DNA of 64,000 nt from positions 1 to 64,000 of the forward strand of contig CAWIZY010000009.1 in the NCBI GenBank assembly GCA_963840725.1, given 5' to 3'. A program made the translations under genes and the position numbers. The notes under the pieces are model-generated. The model was given only the letters and a program-made list of their open reading frames with translations, was not told the origin of the DNA and searched no databases. Source of the DNA: CAVWDU01 sp963840725 (lineage in GTDB: Bacteria; Pseudomonadota; Gammaproteobacteria; Pseudomonadales; Halieaceae). Positions 26,069-34,923 of this stretch are shown here, piece by piece; position 1 is the stretch's first letter; each line of letters begins with the position of its first letter.

Positions 26069-27598
26069 CTACTTACGCTGGCGGGCGGACCGGGCGCGTT
26101 TCGGGGCGGTCTTTACTCGCGGCTTCCCCGCAGGCCTGGCCGAAGACTTGCCGCGGGTCTTGGGTGTCGCTTTTGGCCTTGCTTTTGCCTTCTTCCCTGC
26201 CGCTTTACCGCCCAGCACCTCCCGCTGCAAGGACTCGAAATAGTAGGCCATGCGCTCCGCCACCAGATCGAGGTCTGGTAGTACATGCTTGTCACCCAGC
26301 AGGCCGAAGTCGAGGCTGTTGCCGTGGGACAGAACCGTGGTGTTGAGGTTGATCCCGGGCAAAAAGGCCGAGATCGGGTAGCTCGCCACCATTCTCGAGC
26401 CGCACAGGTACATGTCTCCCTCGCCAGGTCCGGGGACATTGGAGACAAGGACGTTGTAGGAGGGCGTAACGAACTGGTCCAGCCGGGTGCGGGACAGCAG
26501 CTCCCATAGGGCGAAGATAACCACGCCGTAGTCCATCATGGCCTCGGAGGACAATTGGCTGACCGCCTCCTTGGCAGCGCGGGATGATTCCACCACCTGT
26601 TGCAAACGCTGCGGCAAGGAAGCGTCGGGATCACCCAGTTTGACGTTTACCGCCGATACACGGGTCTTGGCGGAGTCGTCGCCCTGGGAACGCAGGGAGA
26701 CCGGGCACATCGCCACCAGCGGCTCTGTGGGCTTTTCGTGGTGTTGTGCCAGGTAGTCGTTCAGCGCGGCGCCGATAATGGCCAGCACCACCTCATTGAC
26801 GGTGCAGCCCTTTTTGTGACCGATCGCCTTGATCTTGTCCAGTTCGAAGGTGCAAACTGCGGTGGAGCGGGTCTCCCATTCCACCGTGCGGTTCATGCGA
26901 GTGCGGCCGGCGGAAAACGGTATCGCTGCCTTGCCATCTCTCAGCTTGAGCCACTGCATCCCCATGTCGGCAAGGAATCCATAGGCCTGCGCCAGGCCCT
27001 TTGCCTGGCTCACCAGCTTTTTCAAGGTGTCGCTGTTGTCCGCACGCTGTGGTCGCTGGGCCCTGCCTGAGCCTCGCGGCTTGTCCGGGTCGAAGGACCA
27101 GGTCGGTGTTACCCGGGTATCAGTGGGCGAGGAGGACAGGGAGCCATACATGCGCTTCACCCCGGACATGCCATCGATGTAGGCGTGGTGGATCTTGGTA
27201 TAGACAGCGAAGCGGTTGCCTTCCAGACCCTCTATCACCTGGCATATCCAGCCGGGCCGCCGCCTGTCCAGCAGGCCGGCGTGCAGGCGCTGTATGACCT
27301 CCATCAACTGGTCCTCGGTACCTGGCCCCGGCAGAGCCGAGTGGCGCACGTGGTAACTCATCTCCATGTCATCGACCTCGCGCCACTGGGGCATACCGAA
27401 ACGGGGGAAGTGAGGCTGATAGTTGAAGGGCGCCACCGCCGGCGCCTGTTTTAACGCCTCGACGAGGTCCAGCAGGTAGTTATCCGGGGCTCCGGGGGGT
27501 AACTCGAACACCTGGACCGCCCCGACATGCTTGGGGCTCTGGGCCGACTCGGTCAAAAAGAACATGAGATCCAGTGGGGGAATGGTTTTGCTGGCCAT
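26069..27598 (-). CDS. Wax ester synthase/diacylglycerol acyltransferase (WS/DGAT)
   Basis: A 509-aa acyltransferase that esterifies fatty alcohols or diacylglycerol with acyl-CoA, making neutral lipid stores at the inner membrane. The catalytic HHxxxDG motif is KIHHAYIDGMSG (His137, His138, Asp142). The protein starts ASKTIPPLDLMFFLTESAQS, with PLD near the N-terminus as usual, and ends with NVPGPGEGDMYLCGSRM and FGLLGDKHVLPDLDLVAERM. The last 45 residues are a Lys/Arg/Pro/Ala-rich tail (KKAKARPKATPKTRGKSSAR) of low complexity, not needed in the family, which could bind nucleic acid or membrane. The start was set at the ATG that gives the family N-terminus. Confidence 0.92.
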   Translation of the reverse strand: MASKTIPPLDLMFFLTESAQSPKHVGAVQVFELPPGAPDNYLLDLVEALKQAPAVAPFNYQPHFPRFGMPQWREVDDMEMSYHVRHSALPGPGTEDQLMEVIQRLHAGLLDRRRPGWICQVIEGLEGNRFAVYTKIHHAYIDGMSGVKRMYGSLSSSPTDTRVTPTWSFDPDKPRGSGRAQRPQRADNSDTLKKLVSQAKGLAQAYGFLADMGMQWLKLRDGKAAIPFSAGRTRMNRTVEWETRSTAVCTFELDKIKAIGHKKGCTVNEVVLAIIGAALNDYLAQHHEKPTEPLVAMCPVSLRSQGDDSAKTRVSAVNVKLGDPDASLPQRLQQVVESSRAAKEAVSQLSSEAMMDYGVVIFALWELLSRTRLDQFVTPSYNVLVSNVPGPGEGDMYLCGSRMVASYPISAFLPGINLNTTVLSHGNSLDFGLLGDKHVLPDLDLVAERMAYYFESLQREVLGGKAAGKKAKARPKATPKTRGKSSARPAGKPRVKTAPKRARSARQRK

Positions 27599-27682
27599 GT
27601 CTGTCTCTCCTTCGCTGGCAGCGCCTGCCTGCCCCTGCGTGGTTGGCAAACGTTCGCCGCAACAGGCGCGGGACCGGGTCAG

Positions 27683-27940
27683 TTACCGTTGTGCGCTTTC
27701 GTCTCGCTTGAGCAGGTGCATTGCCAGATCGAGTTGCTCAGCCTTGCCCAAGGGGAACACCGGCATCGGCGACCGGGGTGCGCGCAGCACCTCGATGACA
27801 GCTTCGTAGCCCAGTCGCTGTGGCAATCCGAAGTATAGATATCGTCTTGCTTCGCAACCAGTTTTTACCCCTTTCTCCTTCTTTCGACAATAGCGTGCCC
27901 GCTCGACTATTGCGGCCAAGTTAACACGAGCGCGTTGCAC
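27683..27940 (-). CDS. Small hypothetical protein or fragment
   Basis: An 85-codon frame, basic at the N-terminus. Its C-terminal half (YFGLPQRLGYEAVIEVLRAP, then FPLGKAEQLDLAMHLLKRDE) looks more protein-like than the first half. I do not recognise it. It stands 85 bp upstream of the wax ester synthase gene on the same strand, so it could be a leader gene or the tail of a lost one. Confidence 0.3.
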   Translation of the reverse strand: MQRARVNLAAIVERARYCRKKEKGVKTGCEARRYLYFGLPQRLGYEAVIEVLRAPRSPMPVFPLGKAEQLDLAMHLLKRDESAQR

Positions 27941-28059
27941 TCCCCAGCTCGCTCCCGGTAAAGCCAGAACTACAGATCTTCGATCAGATGGCTCTGAAGA
28001 AAATACCTACGACAGAGAAGCCTGCGGCTGGTAGGGCTGCTGGTTCTTGTAGAGAGAAC

Positions 28060-28190
28060 ACGCGAGAGCACGCAGGACACCCACTTCAATCCTTAACGGC
28101 TCAGAACACGCAGGACACCCACTTCAATCCTTAACCGGCTCGATGCTTACTAATTATGGTGGGTGTCCCGTTTAGCGTTTAGCGCTCCTG
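28060..28190. repeat. GGACACCCAC/GTGGGTGTCC repeat cluster B
   Basis: Two left arms (28075 and 28113, in the unit ACGCAGGACACCCACTTCAA) and one right arm (28158) followed by CGTTTAGCGTTTAGCG. The spacer between the inner left arm and the right arm contains GGCTCGATGCTTACTAATTAT and is nearly the same as the spacer in cluster C at 31303-31325. The region 27941-28409 has no other supportable content; an 82-codon minus frame at 28150-28398 runs through the right arm and is not credible. Confidence 0.88.
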
Positions 28191-28409
28191 AAAATATAGA
28201 GGCAAGCCGATCTGTCAGGCTGAGCTGCTGCCAGGGCTTGGGACCGCGCAATTGATATTCAGTCAATTCTGAACGAAAGCCCAGAACAGTCCCTGCCATG
28301 AGGTTGCCAGTAGCGTCCCGTTTGCGGGCCAACGGCAGTCCGGAAGGACACAGAACTGTGGATTTTTCAGGCAACGACGAGTTGTCTGCCCGCTGCAAAT
28401 GGTGAGTGA

Positions 28410-30641
28410 TCAGATGCTATCGCGACGAGTGGACAACCGTATCGTTTCGATGTCGCTGTTTCTAAGCGCGGCCTGTACACGCCGCCACATCACGTCGACA
28501 GCGGCCTGGATATCGGCCTGGATGCTCCGAAACTCGTCTGTCTCGCGGATGGATTCCAGATAAGGATCCTCATCGAGAGACCAGTTGTTGTTGCGCCCAG
28601 GTCCACGAAATCCCTCTTCGAATGCTTGTCGCAGCCGGGCGAGTGCGTCTTCCGTCTTGCCCTGTAAGGCCAGAACCTGAACATCGCGGCAGCCATGACC
28701 AGCCGCGCCGAGACGGGGAGTGGTTTCGACAACGCTCAAGATTTCGTCCAGCAGCATTGCCGCACGTTCACTGTCTGGGTTCTTTTTTAACAACAGGTAG
28801 GCGTACTTGAGGGCGTTTTGCGCATTTGTTGCCGTGACTTTGAAGTCCGGGTCGGGCAAGTCCGGGTCAAGTCGCAAAGCGTAGTCCAGAGATTTCGCAT
28901 AGTCACCGATCAACAACGCCGCGTCGGACAGGGGGTTGAGCAAAAACTCTCTCGAGCCCTCGAAGCCCGATTCGGTCAGCCGTTCCCAGGAGACTATTGC
29001 CGCCCGATAGTCGCCTGCAAACATCTTCTGGAAGCCGTCAATGATAGGAAACAACACGTGATCTTCGGGCACGGCATCAAGGAGGGCGATCGCCTGCTCT
29101 GTTTCACCAAACTGTTGCAAAACGCCGATCAGGCTCTGAGCGGCCAGTGGATCGGTGGTCAGCTCGGTTGACTTGATGGACCAGGCATAGGCTTCATCCA
29201 ACCGCCCCAGTCCGGCCAGGTGACCAGCCAGATTGTCATAGGCGGTGGGCCAATCGGGATCAACGCGCGCGCTCTCCAGCCATTGTGTCAGCGCCTCGTC
29301 GTTACGGCCCATTTTTGCATACAGCAGGGCAAGGTTGGAGCGTGGAATTCGCGCCAGCGGATCAAATTCCAGCGATTTTCTGAAGAGTTCCGCCGCGCCG
29401 CCCAGGTCTCCCTGCGCAGTTTTCAGTGAGGCAAACCAGGAATAGGCCTGGGCATGATTTGGACTCAGTTCGATGGCAGTGCGGAACGCAGCCTCGGCCT
29501 CCGCGATGTCCCGGTCGCTTAGTTCAAGATGACCCTTCTGTATTTTTAGCAGGCCCAATGAAGCGTAGGCGTCGGCATTCTTGCTGTCGAGCGCCAGTGC
29601 CCTGTCCAACGCTTTTTGCGCCAGTTCGAGTGCCTCGGGTTCCGGGATGGCCTTGTGATTAATCATCAGCAACAGAATGCTTTCGGCCAGCCCTGAGTAA
29701 GCAAATGAGTAGTCTGGATCCAGATCAATCGCCGCCTGGTACTGCTGCCTGGCCGCCTGTAACGTCTCCAGTCGTCTTTTATAGACGTTATCGCGACCAG
29801 CCACCCATAGGCTGTAGGCCTCGAGGTTCTCCGTCGGTATCGCCGACATACGGCCTTTCTCTTCCGGCGTCAGTTGCGCTCTCAACGCATTCGTGATCTC
29901 CGCCGAGATTTCACTCTGGATCTGAAAAACGTTCTTCGCTGTTAACTCTCTGTCATAAATTTTGGCCCAGATATGTTCGTCGGTTTGCGCATCGATTAGC
30001 TGCACATTGACACGCACGTTGCCACCAGACCTCTGCACCGAGCCTTCAAGGACCGTGTCCACACCGAGTTCGCTGGCGATTTCAGGCAGGTTGCGCGTGG
30101 AGTCCCGGTATCTGAGTACCGAGGTGCGCGAAATGACTTTCAGCGCCCTGATATTGGCAAGACCAGTCAGCAGATCGTCGTGGACTCCGTCAGCGAACAA
30201 TGAATGTTCCGGGTTGATGCTGCGGTTCTCGAACGGCAGCACAGCAATCGAAGCGGCGCGCTCGGGAACGTCTGCAACCGGACTGGCTTCGCGCAAACCG
30301 GTCACATTCAGCGTTACTGATATAATCAGTGCGACCACGAGCAAACCGATGATACCGTAATTCAGTTTGCGGGTGATCTCATGTGTGACTAATTCGGAGC
30401 GATCGACGTCTGCTTCCAGCTTGATGCCCTGCGGCGTCCACTGAAAAAACCAGGACAGCAGCAGCGTCAGCAAAAAACCGGCGATCACGACCAGGACGTA
30501 GGCCTTGAAAAACCAATCGGGGGCACCGAACGTGGGCAGCAGCACCGAACCGGCCTCGATCAGAATCCAGCTTGCCACGGAGTAGGCCGCGCCAACCCTC
30601 AGGACGCCTCGATATTTCAGTTCAGCGATAAATGATGTCAT
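28410..30641 (-). CDS. Membrane-anchored TolB-like/tetratricopeptide repeat protein
   Basis: A 743-aa protein. Three hydrophobic helices lie in the first 115 residues (VGAAYSVASWILIEAGSVLL; AYVLVVIAGFLLTLLLSWFF; YGIIGLLVVALIISVTLNV). Next is a TolB/FlgO-like domain (SIAVLPFENRSINPEHSLFA, GVDTVLEGSVQRSGGNVRVN), about residues 128-250. At least six TPR units fill 280-620 (e.g. AEAAFRTAIELSPNHAQAYS). This layout occurs in proteins related to class III adenylate cyclases and CadC-type regulators, but the cyclase or HTH domain is absent, so it is probably a scaffold or sensor. It is encoded alone, with gene-poor repeat regions on both sides. Confidence 0.87.
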   Translation of the reverse strand: MTSFIAELKYRGVLRVGAAYSVASWILIEAGSVLLPTFGAPDWFFKAYVLVVIAGFLLTLLLSWFFQWTPQGIKLEADVDRSELVTHEITRKLNYGIIGLLVVALIISVTLNVTGLREASPVADVPERAASIAVLPFENRSINPEHSLFADGVHDDLLTGLANIRALKVISRTSVLRYRDSTRNLPEIASELGVDTVLEGSVQRSGGNVRVNVQLIDAQTDEHIWAKIYDRELTAKNVFQIQSEISAEITNALRAQLTPEEKGRMSAIPTENLEAYSLWVAGRDNVYKRRLETLQAARQQYQAAIDLDPDYSFAYSGLAESILLLMINHKAIPEPEALELAQKALDRALALDSKNADAYASLGLLKIQKGHLELSDRDIAEAEAAFRTAIELSPNHAQAYSWFASLKTAQGDLGGAAELFRKSLEFDPLARIPRSNLALLYAKMGRNDEALTQWLESARVDPDWPTAYDNLAGHLAGLGRLDEAYAWSIKSTELTTDPLAAQSLIGVLQQFGETEQAIALLDAVPEDHVLFPIIDGFQKMFAGDYRAAIVSWERLTESGFEGSREFLLNPLSDAALLIGDYAKSLDYALRLDPDLPDPDFKVTATNAQNALKYAYLLLKKNPDSERAAMLLDEILSVVETTPRLGAAGHGCRDVQVLALQGKTEDALARLRQAFEEGFRGPGRNNNWSLDEDPYLESIRETDEFRSIQADIQAAVDVMWRRVQAALRNSDIETIRLSTRRDSI

Positions 30642-31060
30642 AGACGCGATTATCGCCGATCACTGACGACAAATTCACCTTTTTCTGACCGAGGTCCGCT
30701 CCACTGGCTTGGTCGTCCTCGACAGCACTCGCCCTAAGTATCCGCTGTCGCCCGCCGCATGGTCGACGTGACGAGCCTCGCCAGCGGTGGTTCTGCGGCT
30801 GGCCGCACCGAGCCAGTACGCTTCAGAGCTCCGCTGAGCGCGATTGCCATTATTCAGAGGTGCCCTAGGGCGCTGCGCCTCAGCAATTTGAATCACATCG
30901 GATTGTCCAACAACGCCCGGAGACAGGCTCGTGGCAATCTAGCTCCGGTTAGCTGATGCTGACAATACGTCACTCATCGATATGCTCCGTAACAGAATTA
31001 GCGTCGCCGCGAGCCCGATGGCACATATGCCGGCTGCTAGAAAGAAGAAGATCTTATCGA
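30642..31060. other. Intergenic region without a supportable gene
   Basis: About 420 bp upstream of the TolB/TPR gene, presumably holding its promoter. No convincing coding frame and no repeat core are seen. Confidence 0.5.
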
Positions 31061-31400
31061 AAAGCAAGCAGCGAAAAGCAAGCAGAGTAGCAAGCAGAGC
31101 AAGCAGAGCAAGCGAGAGAGAGCAAGCAGGACACCCACCTCAATCCGGGAGCAAGCAGGGAGCAAGCAGGACACCCACCTAGGAGCAAGCAGGACACCCA
31201 CCTCAATCCGGGAGCAAGCAGGACACCCACCTAGAGCAAGCAGGACACCCACCTCAATCCGGAGCAAGCAAGAACAAGCAGGACACCCATCTCATTCCTG
31301 AACTGGCTCGATGCTGACTGATTATGGTGGGTGTCCTGTTTAGCCGTGTTTAGTAGCGGTGGTGGGTGTCCCGTTTAGTAGCGCCTCCGTTTAGCGCCTT
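31061..31400. repeat. GGACACCCACC/GGTGGGTGTCC repeat cluster C
   Basis: The cluster opens with a degenerate AGCAAGCAG run (31068-31125). Six left arms follow (31129, 31169, 31192, 31221, 31243 and the variant at 31281) in units AGCAAGCAGGACACCCACCT plus CAATCCGGG. Two right arms come last (31326 and 31361). The spacer contains GGCTCGATGCTGACTGATTA, shared with cluster B. After 31400, TTTAGCG motifs trail off, and 31400-31670 has no gene I can support. Confidence 0.9.
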
Positions 31401-31670
31401 TTAGCGTTACCGAACTTTATGCAGAGCCTGCCCCATGAGCGCAGCGAGTGCTTTGGGTACCAGAGGCGGATCGCCTAGCGGCTAACCGTGATCCCTCGCT
31501 TAGCGAGTAGATTTACGCTATCACGGTGGCTGAGATTGAATTGTTAACAGAGGCAAACGGCGAAGCTGATAGTATCTGGAGGGAATCGGTCGCGCTTGTA
31601 TGTATTCATTCACAAGTACTAACGGTTTGGGGTATTTAACTTGTCAGTACCCCAATCCCAATTTCCTCGG

Positions 31671-32702
31671 TCAGGGTTCGTCCGATACTCTCAGGACCAG
31701 CTTGCCCAGGTTCTTGCCTGTGAACAGGCGCTCAAGAGATCCCGGCGCCTTTTCCAGTCCGTCGACGATATCGGTTTCAAACTTGAGCTTTCCCGCCATC
31801 AGCCAGCCCGCCATGGCTTCCATGCCCTCCGGGAACCGGTCGAGGTAGTCGAGAATGATGAAGCCCTTGAGCAGCGTGCGGCGCATGAGCAGGTTCTCGA
31901 AGTTGTAGGGCCCGGGGGTTGGCTCGGTGTCGTTGTAACGAGAGATCAGGCCGCAGAGCGGCATGCGGGAGAAGTCGTTCAGTCTGGCGATGACCTCGTC
32001 CATGATCTGCCCACCCACGTTCTCGAAGTTGATATCGATACCATCAGGACAGTGTTTATCCAGGGCCGCGCCCACGTCTTCGTTCTTGTAGTTGATGGCC
32101 GCATCAAAGCCGGCGGTATCTGTAAGCCACCGGCACTTGTCGTCAGAGCCCGCGATACCAACGACACGGCAACCGTGGATCTTGCCGATCTGGCCTACCA
32201 TCGAGCCCACGGCGCCGGCGGCGGCCGAAACCACCAGGGTGTCGCCGGCCCTGGGCTGGCCGATATCCATCAGGCCAAAATAGGCCGTCATCCCGGTTGC
32301 GCCAAGAGGTCCCATGAACGCTGTCAGCGGCAGGCCCGGAATTTGCGGCAACACGTTGACCTGCTCGCCGGGTAAGGTGTTGTAGCGTGCCCACTGTGCC
32401 AGGCCCAGGTTCACCATTGCGCCGACGGGTACATCGTCGCAACGGCTTTCTTCGACAACACCAATTCCACCGCCGCGCATCCCCTCGCCAATTTCCACCG
32501 GCGGCAGGTAGGCGTCCATGTCGCTCATCCAGATGCGATTGGTCGGGTCCAGCGACAGGTAAACCGTGCGCACCCGCACCTCTCCGTCACCAATCTGCAG
32601 AAGTGGTGATTCCACGAGTTCGAGGTCACTGTCCTTGATGTCGCCCACGGGGCGAGCGCGCAATACCCAGGTCTGATTCATGTCGGCCATGTTTTTACCC
32701 AT
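31671..32702 (-). CDS. NADP-dependent oxidoreductase, CurA/prostaglandin reductase-like MDR family
   Basis: A 343-aa MDR enzyme of the leukotriene B4 12-hydroxydehydrogenase/CurA type, which reduces the C=C bond of enones with NADPH. Features are WVLRARPVGDIKDSDLELVE, VYLSLDPTNRIWMSDMDAYL, the nucleotide-binding VVSAAAGAVGSMVGQIGKI and INFENVGGQIMDEVIARLND. There is no zinc site. Two further in-frame ATGs lie within eight codons of the start (MGKNMADMNQT), so the exact start is uncertain. It stands alone between repeat clusters C and D. Confidence 0.88.
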   Translation of the reverse strand: MGKNMADMNQTWVLRARPVGDIKDSDLELVESPLLQIGDGEVRVRTVYLSLDPTNRIWMSDMDAYLPPVEIGEGMRGGGIGVVEESRCDDVPVGAMVNLGLAQWARYNTLPGEQVNVLPQIPGLPLTAFMGPLGATGMTAYFGLMDIGQPRAGDTLVVSAAAGAVGSMVGQIGKIHGCRVVGIAGSDDKCRWLTDTAGFDAAINYKNEDVGAALDKHCPDGIDINFENVGGQIMDEVIARLNDFSRMPLCGLISRYNDTEPTPGPYNFENLLMRRTLLKGFIILDYLDRFPEGMEAMAGWLMAGKLKFETDIVDGLEKAPGSLERLFTGKNLGKLVLRVSDEP

Positions 32703-32987
32703 CTCGATTGGTATGTATTCAACTGTGTGCCGGGAGAACTATACAGCACAGGTTGAGGATAGACGCCAGGTCATCGCTGCGCCACTGCGCTGTGCCCTGC
32801 TGGTGCTGCGAGGACGCGGTCCGCGTAACGGCTCATTTGCCGTGGCACTCCGTTGCCCGCGGTACCAGTTCGAGCCTGAGGATCTGCCCTCGCCGTGTAC
32901 CTTCCGCCTCTGTAGGTGGCCCGGCGCGTGAATAGAGCCCCGTCGCTCTCCTTGAGCCCGTGCAGGGACTGCAAGTCGTTGCGAGAA

Positions 32988-33035
32988 GCAAGCAGGACAC
33001 CCACCAGCAGAGCAAGCAGGACATCCACCTATACT
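32988..33035. repeat. Left arms of the repeat family upstream of the RAYT 3' end (cluster D)
   Basis: Two left arms: GGACACCCACC at 32994 and the variant GGACATCCACC at 33019, in AGCAAGCAGGACACCCACC units as in cluster C. No right arm follows before the RAYT gene; the right arms resume at 34308 on its other side. The rest of 32703-33200 has no supportable gene. Confidence 0.85.
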
Positions 33036-33200
33036 ATCCTTCGTCCAACTTCGGGGGTCTCAGACATAGAGTTGCAAGTGCCCTGCCGTGAGCAGTGGCA
33101 GAGACTACTTGCCTATTGGGTTGCCTGGAAAACCGCTTAACCCCTGTGCCACGAACTAGCTCCCGACGGTCGACGACAGCAGGGATCGTGGTTTGGAACG

Positions 33201-34220
33201 CTAACGTTGATAGACTTGTTTCAGAAGCCCCAACGGCGGCAGTCGACTTCGCCCTGTGTCGTTGCAGAAGCTGCGTAACCGGCCCAGACTCCCTACAGCC
33301 GTCAGGCTGGCCGCTTGCACGTTTATTGAGAGCAACTGCCACTGGTCCGCCGTCAGTGATAACGGCCGTAGAATCGATTCACAGTCTTCAGAGAGTACGC
33401 CACGTTTTCCGTGTGCCGCTAGTCGACCTGTGTCTTCCAACAGCTTGATGTAGTCGGGAACCCGAAACGGTAACTCGGGACCACGGGAGCGTGGCCTGGT
33501 TCTTTCGCCTGAAAACGACGCCAGCGATACACCCTGAGGTGCATCCTGGCCAGCTTTGGCGTCTTTCGTGCTTTCCTCCCGTTTGAGCGTCCGCAAGCGC
33601 TGTTGCACCGACGTAAAATCGGACTCTGTCAGCGACGTCGCCAAGCCCGCTCTAACCGGATTCAGGTCCACATAGGCCATGCACGCCAGTAGGGCTGCCT
33701 CATCCAACAGGGCCTGGCTCTTGAATCGCCCCTCCCAGAATCTGCCGGTGCAGTCATCTTCCGCGTTGGCTCGACGGGCAATATGCTCGTTGAGGCAGCG
33801 CATGTACCAGCTGATATCGGCAAGGCGCCTGCGCCACACCCCGGCGATCTCTTTCACCGTGTCCCTTTGCGCTGGGGAGAGCTCCTCGCCTTGCAGCCAC
33901 TGCTGCACCAGGATCGGCCCTTTGAACAACTGGGTCCAGCGGTGGATCACCTCTTCATCGCTCCAGCTCTGCGCGCGAGACGGCCCGACCCGAATCACCA
34001 GATGAAAGTGGTTGCTCATTATTGCGTAGGCGCAGACATCGATCGCAAACACGGCGCCCTGCTGGGCTATTCTATCCAGCACCCATTGCTTGCGATGGTC
34101 GAAGTTCTTGCCGGTGTAGGCATCGGTGCCGCAGAGAAACGCCCGCCGCACGCAGCGTGAAATGCAGTGATAGTAGGGCGTGCAGCTCAATGCCACCTGG
34201 GCGCGGCGCGGTAGGGTCAT
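33201..34220 (-). CDS. REP-associated tyrosine transposase (RAYT, Y1/IS200-like)
   Basis: A 339-aa Y1 transposase. The N-terminus (VALSCTPYYHCISRCVRRAF) and the HUH metal motif in YAIMSNHFHLVIRV are diagnostic. The GRFWEGRFKSQALLDEAALLA and YVDLNPVRAGLA segments mark the REP-associated branch; the Tyr of AYVDLNP is near the expected nucleophile region but the catalytic Tyr was not aligned. RAYTs are single-copy domesticated transposases that nick and spread short palindromic REP sequences. Here the gene is framed by left arms (32994, 33019) and right arms (34308 onward) of the dispersed repeat family. An in-frame TTG lies five codons upstream and is conserved in the truncated copy, so the start may be 34235. 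The C-terminal 110 residues are an extension. Confidence 0.88.
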   Translation of the reverse strand: MTLPRRAQVALSCTPYYHCISRCVRRAFLCGTDAYTGKNFDHRKQWVLDRIAQQGAVFAIDVCAYAIMSNHFHLVIRVGPSRAQSWSDEEVIHRWTQLFKGPILVQQWLQGEELSPAQRDTVKEIAGVWRRRLADISWYMRCLNEHIARRANAEDDCTGRFWEGRFKSQALLDEAALLACMAYVDLNPVRAGLATSLTESDFTSVQQRLRTLKREESTKDAKAGQDAPQGVSLASFSGERTRPRSRGPELPFRVPDYIKLLEDTGRLAAHGKRGVLSEDCESILRPLSLTADQWQLLSINVQAASLTAVGSLGRLRSFCNDTGRSRLPPLGLLKQVYQR

Positions 34221-34307
34221 ATTTGGTCTCGTCAACTGTTCTCACGAGTGCAGAATAAAGACTGAGATCGTTGTTGTCGGCGGATTAGTGAAATGTGATT
34301 GAATTGG

Positions 34308-34318
34308 GATGGGTGTCC
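34308..34318. repeat. Right arm of the repeat family upstream of RAYT (cluster E, first arm)
   Basis: GATGGGTGTCC followed by CGTTTAGCCCC, a variant right arm, about 90 bp upstream of the RAYT start. The approximately 90-bp sequence between gene and arm is repeated, with changes, between the truncated RAYT copy and its own arm at 34596. Confidence 0.85.
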
Positions 34319-34330
34319 CGTTTAGCCCCA

Positions 34331-34508
34331 TCGCAAACACAGCGCCCTGCTGGGCAATTCTATCCAGAACCCATTGTTTGCGATGGTCGAAGTCCTTGCC
34401 GGTGCAGGCATCGGTACCGCAGAGAAACGCCCGCCGCACGCAGCGTGAAATGCAGTGATAGTAGGGCGTGCAGCTCAATGCCACCTGGGCGCGGCGCTGT
34501 AGGGTCAT
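34331..34508 (-). pseudogene. Truncated RAYT copy (first about 60 codons)
   Basis: The first part of the RAYT gene is repeated almost without change: LSCTPYYHCISRCVRRAFLC, then DFDHRKQWVLDRIAQQGAVFA. Homology ends precisely at TTTGCGAT, where it joins the right arm at 34308-34330. The HUH motif is not included. Upstream flanks are duplicated too, so gene start, leader and right arm were copied as a block. Confidence 0.85.
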
Positions 34509-34595
34509 ATTCGGTCTCGGCAATTGCTCTCAGGAGTGCAGCATAGAACTCGAGCTCGTCATTGTCGGCGGTTTGGTTGAATGTGATCGAATCGG

Positions 34596-34735
34596 GATGG
34601 GTGTCCCGCTTAGCCTCCGTTTAGCCCGTTGAATAGGGATGGGTGTCCCGCTTAGCCCCGTTTAGCCCGTTGAATAGGGATGGGTGTCCCGTTCTAGCCC
34701 CGTTTAGCCCCTCCCGCTTAGCCCCTGAATTTCTG
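34596..34735. repeat. Right-arm array of the repeat family (cluster E, remaining arms)
   Basis: Three variant right arms GATGGGTGTCC at 34596, 34638 and 34679, each followed by CGCTTAGCC or CGTTCTAGCC and separated by CCGTTTAGCCCGTTGAATAG units. No left arm is present; the region up to the S9 peptidase start (34924) has no other gene. Confidence 0.88.
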
Positions 34736-34923
34736 CCGCGCCTGCCGCACGAGCCCGACGAAACGCGTCTGCGTGTCGTTGCGAGCGGGGTAGCCGCAAA
34801 GCCCGCAGCGTCGAAACAGCCCAGCTGTTTCGGAAGAATTCAACGTAGTCAATGATGTCGTCGCATCCGTCGATGGCATACTTGGAGTCCAGCCCCAGAG
34901 AACACCGCCACAAGGAACCCCGC

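Noticed and set aside
31430..31560. tRNA-like or small RNA gene in the stem-rich stretch near 31480-31530
   Set aside because: A partial inverted repeat is present, but no cloverleaf, anticodon arm or CCA-like end could be fitted.
33201..34235. RAYT start at TTG 34235 instead of ATG 34220
   Set aside because: The TTG has no better ribosome site; the ATG gives a family-like start. The point is not settled because the TTG frame is kept in the truncated copy.
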